Shown here piece by piece: positions 56,291 to 64,000 of a stretch of DNA of 64,000 nucleotides (positions within the stretch are counted from its first letter, which is position 1; each line of letters opens with the position of its first letter). The translations under genes and the position numbers were made by a program. This DNA is from Hyperoplus lanceolatus (Eukaryota; Chordata; Actinopteri; Uranoscopiformes; Ammodytidae): NCBI GenBank assembly GCA_026929865.2, contig CM049406.2:23050501-23114500 (forward strand), read 5' to 3'. Under the pieces are notes generated by a model that made no database searches, was not told the DNA's origin, and was given only the letters and a program-made list of their open reading frames with translations.

Positions 56291-56845
56291 TTGAAACCTT
56301 TGGGAAAGCTTCTTGTAGCCTTCCCCTAAACCATGACAATGAACAATCTTTGTTTTTCAGATCTTTTGGGAGCTGTTTTGATAATCCCATTCTGTCTCAC
56401 TTCAGCAGAGAGTCAAAGAGAAGTGCAACTTGTATTTAGGCACCAAACTACATTTTCTCATGATTAAACAGACATTTCTATGAGGTTCAAGGCTTAACAA
56501 CATAATCCAACCAACTTTGTGTTTAAAGTCATCAGTTTTACATGCTGTTACAGGCATTAAAATCAACAAAACCACAAGGGTTCCTATATTTTTGCACAGC
56601 CAGTTTTTCACATTTTATTTTATTTCATACAACCAAATACTGCTTTTCAAAAAATCTTTGTTTGGAAAACATCCCAGTACTTAGCTGTTCCTGGTAAATT
56701 AAAGACATACCACTTTTATATATTTTTTGTGAAAGCAGAGTCAATTATAATGCCGGCTGAGAGGGGTTCCCAAACTTTTTCATATGACTGTATGTGATAG
56801 GGTAACACTTTACAATAAGGTACACAAAAAAAGAGTAGTTACTCT

Positions 56846-58016
56846 TAGGGATGCACCGACCCACTATTTTTAGTTCCGATCCGATTCCGATATCTGGGTT
56901 TTGGATATCGGCCGATACCGATACTGTCCGATACGATATCATAATTATTTTACAATTCTTTGTTTGTGGTGACTTTATGTGTAAGGCTAGGAAGGCTTAA
57001 GCAATTCTTATTTAAAAGAGCAAGAAATACACAAATGCATTAGGGCCGGGCCGAATAATTCGAATATCCAAAAACTTGTTTAAGTTTGTATTCAAAGCTC
57101 AATTCAGTATTCCAAATATATATATTTTATATATATATATTATGTTGTTTTTTTGCACAGGTAGCTTAAACTGCAATATATGTTCAGCAAATATTACTAC
57201 TCAGATATACACGTTATATATACAAGAATTGTTAAAATATAAATGTAATGCTCATTTAAAATAAATTATCAAATTATTTGAACTTTGACCTAGTTGGCCA
57301 CAGTCCTTTCAAAGAGCAATCGGTGATACACCAGCTGTTGGCTACATGACAATGTCAGAGCGAGGCAAACTAAAAGCGGCATCAAGCGCAGTAGGAATAC
57401 AGAGAGGGAGGAAGAATATCAGCATATGTATTTCCCTTAACTTTATACTACAACATTAGCGTGATCTCGGAAGGGAAAGCAGTGCTCTGCAAAATGCTAA
57501 CGTTAGCTTAGCTTAGCTGTTTGTTTTCATTCCCTATGCAGCACTGCTATTGCCAATCAACAGTGACTGCCTCGCATCATAGGAATACGCGGTCAATAAT
57601 GGATATAATATGGACACAAAAGACTATCAATATTAGATCTTTTGTATGGATTTATAAATCCCCGAAAATGCATGTTCCAGGATGGATTAATAAACTACGA
57701 TGGCACAGCTGATTTGGAACAGAACAACAGCTCTGTTCGCTTCCACAGGAAAAAGTAAGAAACTCAGACTTTGGTGTTTTTTTAGAACGAGTATTCAAAT
57801 CCTATCTCCCTCCACCGAACGTCGGCATCTGCTCGCGCGGGGCTTTCGCTCTTTCATAGTTTATAAAAAAAAATTAAAAAAAAAAAATTAAATTAATTTT
57901 TTTTTTTTTTTAATTTATCGGATTTTATATCGGAGCTGTCAGTCCGATATCCGATCCGTAGATTTCGCCCATATCGGAGCCGATACCGATACTGGATCGG
58001 ATCGGCCCCATCCCTA
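56846..58016. mobile_element. TAGGGATGCACCGA-type hAT element with 8-bp TSD
   Basis: Ends TAGGGATG (56846) and CATCCCTA (58016), flanked by gttactct (56838-56845 and 58017-58024). Both subterminal regions are full of CCGATATCGG-like words (ATATCGGCCGATACCGATAC on the left, CATATCGGAGCCGATACCGA on the right), probable transposase binding repeats. The 1171-bp interior is non-coding. It is inserted in the left arm of the GGTAAC MITE, so it is younger. Confidence 0.92.
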
Positions 58017-58024
58017 GTTACTCT

Positions 58025-58320
58025 TTTAAAAAGGTTAGTTTACCTTTTAAAAAGCTTAGTTTACCTTTTTTTTAAAAGGTAAACTACCCTTTTTAAAGGG
58101 TAAACTACCCTTTTTAAACGGTAAACTAACCTATTTGAAAGGTAAACTACCCTTTTTAAAAGGTAAACTACCCTTTTTAAAAGGTAAATAACCTTTTTTG
58201 AAAGGTAAACTTACCTTTTTTGAAAGGTAAACTTACCTTTTAAAAAGGTAAACAAACCTTTTTAAAAGGTAAACTACCCTTTTTAAAAAGTAAACTACCC
58301 TTTTTAAAAGGGTAACTACT
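58025..58320 (+). repeat. Minisatellite of near-palindromic units
   Basis: About a dozen units of roughly 20-25 bases, each reading like AAAAGGTAAACTACCCTTTT with variants (CTTACC, CTAACC). Each unit is itself nearly self-complementary because AAAAGGTA faces TACCTTTT. Confidence 0.9.
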
Positions 58321-58374
58321 CTTTTTTTGTGTACCTTATTGTAAAGTGTTACCCTCTTATGTTTGCGGAATCTC

Positions 58375-58375
<1 letters not shown>

Positions 58376-58411
<36 letters not shown>
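58376..58411 (+). repeat. (GT)n microsatellite
   Basis: GT array followed by a G-rich tract. A second short GT array lies at about 58568-58597. Confidence 0.95.
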
Positions 58412-58412
<1 letters not shown>

Positions 58413-59239
58413 AGGGGGGGTGGGGCTTATTTGACTTTGTGTTTTACAGAGCACAGCTGTGCTTTGGATTTATCTCGCAAAGCTTCTTTACAGCATTTAG
58501 CTATCCTGCAGGCATAGTGTATCGGTACATTCACAAATGGGCCCGACTGTCCGCAGCAGTCATGCATATGTGTGTGTGTGTGCGTGTGTGTGTGTGTACA
58601 ATGGACACAGTAAATGAATATGTGCATACTTCGATGTATTAGGGCCGCTGGGGTTAGAGTGGGTCATTAGCCTGCTTTGCTCTGTTTTAGACACAGGAAG
58701 GCCTGCTGAATGGCAAAGTGGGCAAATCCGTGCAGGATACTCTACTAAAGTCCAGTTAGTTGCGCCATATTATCCCTGTATATCTTTGCCATATGTCTTT
58801 CAAACACTCGGTTGACTGCACCAGCTGTAAAATACAATACGCCTTTTAATCCTTCTGTATCTGAAATGTGCTGTCTAAGATTCGATTATGGTTTGAGCTC
58901 TGCGATGACGAGGAATCTCAAGCCAGTTCTAATGCAATACTGATTCTGCTGTGACTGACAAACACTCCTAAATGTATACAGTATGCTACATATTGTATCT
59001 CATTCAACAGCCGGTAGTTTTAAGGTACAAACCACATACAAAAGGTGCTCCATATTGCACTCATGGTTGGTCACTCCACTGAAAGTACTAACTTTGCCCC
59101 TGTTAATTCAATCTTTACTGCACATTTTCACAGAAAAACACCTTCAAATCAATTTGCCCTTGAAGCACTGGTCAGATAATTAAATAGCAATCCAATGCAA
59201 TTACATGATCTGACATAAATTACCCAATACAAATTCAGT

Positions 59240-59275
<36 letters not shown>

Positions 59276-59744
59276 GGAATTATTATGCCAACATGTACAC
59301 TAATGGTGTTTTAAGTTGCTAGCATTCTCCTCTTCCATGTGACAGCACTACAGTTATTATCAGTAGCCTATATATCTCCCCCCAATTGTCCATATATATA
59401 CTGTATATATTGATACAATATCCATAATGAGCCCTATCCCAGCTCACAGTAGGCTATAAGAAACTATGAGGACCCTCCCAACTGGTCACGTTCACAGTGC
59501 AGACACATATAAACTCACCACCATTCACACTTCCACTTCGACAAGGAATTTAGACAATATAATAAGGCTGTGGAAGAAAACAAATGCACATGAAGAACAT
59601 GCAAAATCCATATAGAAAACGAGAAATATGATTGTAAATTTAAATCCACCAGGGGCATGTATGTTGAATCCCAAGTGACAGAAAGGAGAATACCACTCGT
59701 ATTTTTTACTGTTTTCCTGCTGGAATGTAGATACGAAAATACCA
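58412..59744. other. Intron 3 sequence, unassigned
   Basis: No slc1a7 exon or transposon boundary is recognised. A (CT)n array lies at 59242-59273. The 12-bp left target duplication of the RTE element ends this stretch (59733-59744). Confidence 0.5.
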
Positions 59745-62700
59745 TCATCATCATCATCATCATCTTCAACCGCTTATCCGAAATCGGGTCGCGGGGGCAG
59801 CAGCTTGAGCAGGGAACCCCAAACTTCTCTTTCCCGGGCCACATCAACCAGCTCTGACTGGGGGATCCCGAGGCGTTCCCAGGCCAGCGTGGCGATATAA
59901 TCTCTCCACCTAGTCCTGGGTCTTCCCCAAGGTCTCCTTCCAGCTGGACGCTCCTGGAACACCTCCCTAGGGAGGCGCCCTGGGGGCATCCTTACCAGAC
60001 GCCCGAACCACCTCAACTGGCTCCTTTCAACGCAAAGGAGTAGCGGCTCTGCCCCGAGTTCCTCACGAATGACTGAGCTTCTCACCCTATCTCTAAGGGA
60101 GACGCCAGCCACCCTCCTGAGAAAGCCCATTTCGGCCGCTTGTACCCGCGATCTTGTTCTTTCGGTCATTACCCAGCCTTCATGACCATAGGTGAGGGTA
60201 GAAACAAAGATCGACCGGTAGATCGAAAGCTTTGCCTTACGACTCAGCTCTCTTTTCGTCACAACAGTGCGGTAAAGCGAGTGCAAAACCGCCCCTGCTG
60301 CTCCGATTCTGCGGCCAATCTCACGTTCCATTGTTCCCTCACTCGCAAACAAGACCCCGAGGTACTTGAACTCCTTCACTTGGGGTAAGGACTCATTCCC
60401 TACCTGTAGTAGACAATCCATCGGTTTCCTGCTGAGCACCATGGCCTCCGATTTAGAGGTGCTAATCCTCATCCCAACCGCTTCACACTCGGCTGCAAAC
60501 CGATCCAATGAGAGCTGAAGGTCACAGGCCGATGATGTCATCAGAACCACATCATCCGCAAACAGTAGAGATGAGATCTTCAGACCACCAAACTGCAACC
60601 CCTCCCCACCACGACTACGCCTTGATATCCTGTCCATGAATATCACAAACAGGATTGGTGATAAAGCGCAGCCCTGGCGGAGGCCAACCCCCACCGGAAA
60701 CGAGTCTGACTTACTACCGAGAACCCGTACACAGCTCTCGCTTTGGGCGTACAGAGATTGGATGGCCCTGAGAAGGGACCCCCTCACCCCATACTCCCGC
60801 AGCACCCCCCACAGTATCTCCCGGGGAACCCGGTCATAGGCCTTCTCCAGATCTACAAAACACATGTAGACTGGATGAGCAAACTCCCAAGCTCCCTCTA
60901 GGATCCTTGCGAGAGTGAAGAGCTGGTCCGTTGTTCCACGGCCAGGACGGAATCCGCATTGTTCCTCTTCAATCTTAGGTTCGACTATCGGCCGAACCCT
61001 CCTTTCCAGCACCTTGGAGTAGACTTTGCCGGGAAGGCTGAGAAGTGTGATACCCCGGTAGTTGGCACACACTCTCTGGTCCCCCTTTTTGAAAATAGGA
61101 ACCACCACCCCGGTCTGCCACTCCTTCGGCACTGTACCCGACTTCCACGCAATGTTGAAGAGGCGTGTCATCCAAGACAGCCCCTCCACACCCATTGCTT
61201 TCAGCATTTCTGGACGGATCTCATCAACCCCCAGGGCTTTGCCACTGTGGAGTTGTTTAACTACCTCAGTGACTTCCACCAGGGAAATTGATGATGATCC
61301 CCCATCAGCCTCCAGCTCTGCCTCCAACATAGAGGGTGTGTTAGTCGGATTCAGGAGTTCCTCAAAGTGCTCTTTCCACCGACCGACTACCTCCTCAGTT
61401 GAGGTCAACAGCGTCCCATCCTTACTGTAAACAGCTTGGATGGTTCCCCGCTTCCCCCTCCTGACGTGCCGGGCGGTCTTCCAGAAACACCCTGGTGCCG
61501 ACCGAAAGTCCTTCTCTATGGTTTCTCCGAACTTCTCCCACACCCGCTGCTTTGCCTCTGTCACGGCAGAGGCTGCAGCCCTTCGGGCCTGTCGGTGCCT
61601 TGCATCTGCCTCAGGAGTCCCCCGAGATAACATATCCCGGAAACACTCCTTCTTCAGTCGGACGGCTTCCCTGACCACCGAGGTCCACCACGGCGTTCGA
61701 GGGTTACCGCCCCTTGAGGCACCTAAGACCTTGAGACCACAGCTGCCTGCCGCAGCTTCAACAATGGAAGTTTTGAACATCGACCACTCGGGTTCAATGC
61801 CCCCAACCTCCACAGGGATGCTAGAAAAGCTCTGCAGGAGGTGCAAATTAAAGATCTCTTGAACAGGGGCCTCCGCCAGACGTTCCCAGTTCACCCGCAA
61901 TACCCGTTTGGGCTTACCAGGTCTGTCCAGAGTCTTCCCCCACCCTTTGACCCAACTCACAACCAGATGGTGATCAGTTGACAGCTCCGCCCTTCTCTTC
62001 ACCCGAGTGTCCGAAACATGCGGCCTTAGATCAGATGATACGATCACAAAATCGATCATCGACCTTCGGCCTAGGGTGCTCTGGTACCATGTACACTTAT
62101 GAGCATCCTTCTGTTCGAACATGGTGTTTGTTATAGACAAACCATGACCAGCACAGAAGTCTAACAACAAACGACCACTCGGGTTCAGATCGGGGAGGCC
62201 GTTCCTCCCAATCACGCCTTTCCAGGTGTCTCTATCATTGCCCACGTGCACTTTAAAGTCTCCCAGCAGAACTATGGAGTCCCCTACCAGAGCCCCATGC
62301 AGGACTTCGTTCAGGGTCTCCAAGAAGGCCGAATACTCCGAACTGCTGTTTGGTGCATACGCACAGACAACAGTCAGAGTCTTCCCCCCACAACCCAGAG
62401 GCGTAGGGAGGCAACCCTCTCGTCCACCGGGGTAAACTCCAACGTAGTAGCGCACAGCCGGGGGCTCGAGAGTATCCCCACACCGGCCCGGCGCCTCACA
62501 CCTTGGGCAACTCCAGAGAAGAATAGAGTCCAACCCCTGTCCAGAAGTACGGTTCCAGAGCCAAGACTGTGCGTGGAGGTAAGCCCCACCAGATCTAATT
62601 GGTAGCGCTCCATCTCCCGCACCAGTTCCGGCTCCTTCCCCCACAGCGAGGTGACGTTCCACGTCCCCAAAGCCAGCCTCTGCCGCCCGGGTCTGGTCCA

Positions 62701-62968
62701 TCGTGGTCCCCGCCCTTCACTGCCACCCTTTAGGCAGCGCACCCGACCCCAGCGGTTCCTCTGACGAGTGGTGGGCCCATCCGTTGTAGAGGGAGTTTGT
62801 GCCACGTAGCTTCTTTGGGCTGTGCCCGGCCGGGCCCCGTGGCAGGCCCGGCCACCAGACGCTCGCAGACGGGCCCCCTTTCTGGGCCTGGCTCCAGACG
62901 GGGGCCCCGGGCTTCCTCCGGGCAGGGTCACACTTCCTCTAGCCTGTTTTTCCATGGGGTCTTTTTGA
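59745..62968 (-). mobile_element. RTE-type LINE, full-length, 12-bp TSD
   Basis: A 3224-bp minus-strand retrotransposon between copies of acgaaaatacca (59733-59744 and 62969-62980). Its 3' end is GGATAAGCGGTTGAAGATGA followed by a (GAT)n tail, typical of RTE elements. Almost the whole length is coding. The body is much more GC-rich than the surrounding intron. With one visible frameshift it is the best-preserved element in the window and probably a recent insertion. Confidence 0.93.
59774..62955 (-). pseudogene. RTE polyprotein: endonuclease and reverse transcriptase, one frameshift
   Basis: It reads from the ATG at 62955 (MEKQARGSVTLPGG): a basic proline-rich leader, then the APE endonuclease start ([35 protein letters not shown]). 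At the C6/G6 run 62384-62389 the frame shifts by one. The long second frame then runs to the stop at 59774: [21 protein letters not shown] (family GDFN, so the conserved Asn is Lys at 62252-62254), [27 protein letters not shown] follows: [65 protein letters not shown] and the catalytic FADD. The C-terminal region ([20 protein letters not shown]) ends in LLPPRPDFG. Apart from the frameshift and the Asn-to-Lys change it looks intact. Confidence 0.92.
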
Positions 62969-62980
62969 ACGAAAATACCA

Positions 62981-63529
62981 GCCGAATTCAAATTTTTCTT
63001 GCTTATTGGTTCAAAACCAAAAAAGACTATGACAGAAATAAGGAAACGGGAAAACGGAGCGGTTTTGCGTGCGATTTCCCTTCGTTCGATTCTGACAGTG
63101 AAACAAATAAACAAGCCTTATTGGCAGTGCCGCTGAGAGCTTCCTACTTCTGTATTTTCAGCGTACAAGTAGCCTTTATAATAGGATCATAGCATACACT
63201 GACCCACAGCCTATGCCCTATTGAGCACAATCTGTAAAATGTATAGCCTACATTTTCGAATAAAATAATAGGCCACAGATTTATTTTTTATTCAAGAACA
63301 CGTTCTTCCAAACCACTCAACATTTCTCCCCAACTTGTCCACATTGACGAATGGTCAGTGTCCTTTTTGACCAGTAATGTATCCCAATATTGTCATTTTT
63401 CGACGTGCAATAATATAGCCTACCTCTATGGCCAGTACTTTGGCGAGGCATGTGCCAAGTGTGCCACCGCAGAGGGCCTCGTGCCAGGTTTTCAATACTA
63501 TTTTCTTTATTTTAATATACAGGAATATA
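62981..63529. other. Intron 3 sequence, unassigned
   Basis: Nothing is recognised. Confidence 0.4.
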
Positions 63530-64000
63530 TAGGGCCCTGTGAAATCCGTTTTATTTTTTTCCAAATTCCGTTTTATTTTTTCACAAATTCCGTTTTTTCC
63601 GTTTTAATCTCATGATTTCCGTTTTTTTTACAATTAACACTCATTTCGTCATCAGAACGAGTGTCTAATTATTGTGAACAAACAATATTCTAACAATTTA
63701 ATCAGATATAAGGCTAAATTTAAAATACATCACAACATTGCACTGTTTTTAGTGCTTAAAAAAAGGGGAAAAAACAAATTTGTTGGGTATAGGCTATAAC
63801 AGAAAATAAAGCCATTCATTTTTGTGCTTCAAGTGAAACATTAAATATTATTTTTACATAAATAATAAAGTCCTTATTAACCTTGCAAGAAGCTGGACTA
63901 CAGTGAATATTGGACAGGCTTTATAAGTCCATGGCTTTTACCTGTGGGACATCGCTTCACCCAACAGCGGGCTGCAACACCAACCTACAGTCTATTGTGC
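63530..64000 (+). mobile_element. TAGGGCCCTGTGAAATCCG-type DNA transposon, left end only
   Basis: It starts with TAGGGCCCTGTGAAATCCG (63530), followed by several spaced repeats of ATTCCGTTTTTT up to about 63630. This matches the end style of fish hAT-like elements. It runs past the window, so the other end and target duplication cannot be checked. Confidence 0.55.

Larger units (their letters stand above)
55159..56790. mobile_element. Fold-back Tc1-like element (two 5' halves)
   Basis: TA-flanked element with ends CAGTCACGTGAAAAAGTTTG (55159) and CAAACTTTTTCATATGACTG (56790). The left arm about 55159-55905 and the right arm about 56058-56790 are inverted copies of the same Tc1 5' half, and each encodes the N-terminal DNA-binding half of the transposase on opposite strands. 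About 150 bases in the middle, from the left copy only, carry the start of the catalytic domain. The C-terminal half is absent. This is the mirror case of the 3'-half fold-back at 3268. Confidence 0.87.
56799..58355. mobile_element. GGTAACACTTTACAATAAGG-type MITE with nested hAT and minisatellite
   Basis: Terminal inverted repeats of about 46 bases: left AGGGTAACACTTTACAATAA (56799), right TTATTGTAAAGTGTTACCCT (ending 58355), both continuing GGTACACAAAAAAAGAGTAG inward. Without the nested hAT (56846-58016) the MITE is about 380 bp, and its centre is an array of short palindromic units (58025-58320). A target duplication is not clear. Confidence 0.87.

Noticed and set aside
58018-58320. CRISPR-like array of short repeats
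   Set aside because: The units are contiguous and palindromic without unique spacers, and the host is a vertebrate; it is a minisatellite.
58650-63529. Fourth slc1a7 exon (expected to begin with N-M-F-P-like residues)
   Set aside because: No acceptor followed by the expected sequence was found in intron 3 before the window ends.

Overview
This window is eukaryotic, most likely from a ray-finned (teleost) fish. The evidence is split exons with GT/AG introns, abundant CA/GT microsatellites, and a dense mix of fish-type transposons (Tc1/mariner, hAT, palindromic MITEs, L1, L2, Rex1-like and RTE retrotransposons, tRNA-derived SINEs). Nothing bacterial, viral or plasmid-like was seen.

Only one host gene is visible: the 5' part of slc1a7 (EAAT5-type glutamate transporter), plus strand. 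Exon 1 (17610-17750) starts the protein, exon 2 is 25592-25671 and exon 3 is 52384-52599. They splice in frame into about 145 codons: the cytoplasmic N-terminus, TM1, TM2 and TM3. Introns 1 and 2 are about 7.8 and 26.7 kb. Intron 3 runs past the window end, so most of the protein lies downstream.

The 17.6 kb upstream of exon 1 is a transposon field. It holds a decayed L2-like LINE carrying a SINE (462-3058), a fold-back Tc1 made of two 3' halves (3268-4636), a Tc1 internal-deletion derivative that keeps an 82-codon in-frame fusion (5602-6460), two TTAA-ended MITEs, a mariner-like remnant (9079-10129), an hAT element with an 8-bp target duplication (10240-11898) and a 5'-truncated L1 with a 17-bp target duplication (12263-14380).

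Intron 1 holds microsatellites, a TAGGG-type hAT element, a perfect 24-bp hairpin, a locally shuffled mosaic near 23.2-24.1 kb and a palindromic MITE. Intron 2 holds a 676-bp palindromic element with an 8-bp duplication, a 2.1-kb TTAA-ended composite, a nearly full-length L1 (34118-39508, 16-bp duplication), several hAT elements (two with clean 8-bp duplications, one carrying a datable nested insertion), a SINE, a Rex1-like LINE tail and a Tc1 half-copy. Intron 3 holds an hAT element, a second fold-back Tc1 made of two 5' halves, a GGTAAC-type MITE with an internal minisatellite and a nested hAT, and an RTE-type LINE broken by one visible frameshift.

No clearly new multi-gene system is visible. 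The best leads are the two complementary fold-back Tc1 elements (possible long hairpin RNA sources), the in-frame mini-transposase, the shared TTAA-AG ends of unrelated MITEs, and a 103-bp block duplicated on both sides of slc1a7 exon 1. All family names rest on recognised protein motifs and terminal sequences, not on database searches.
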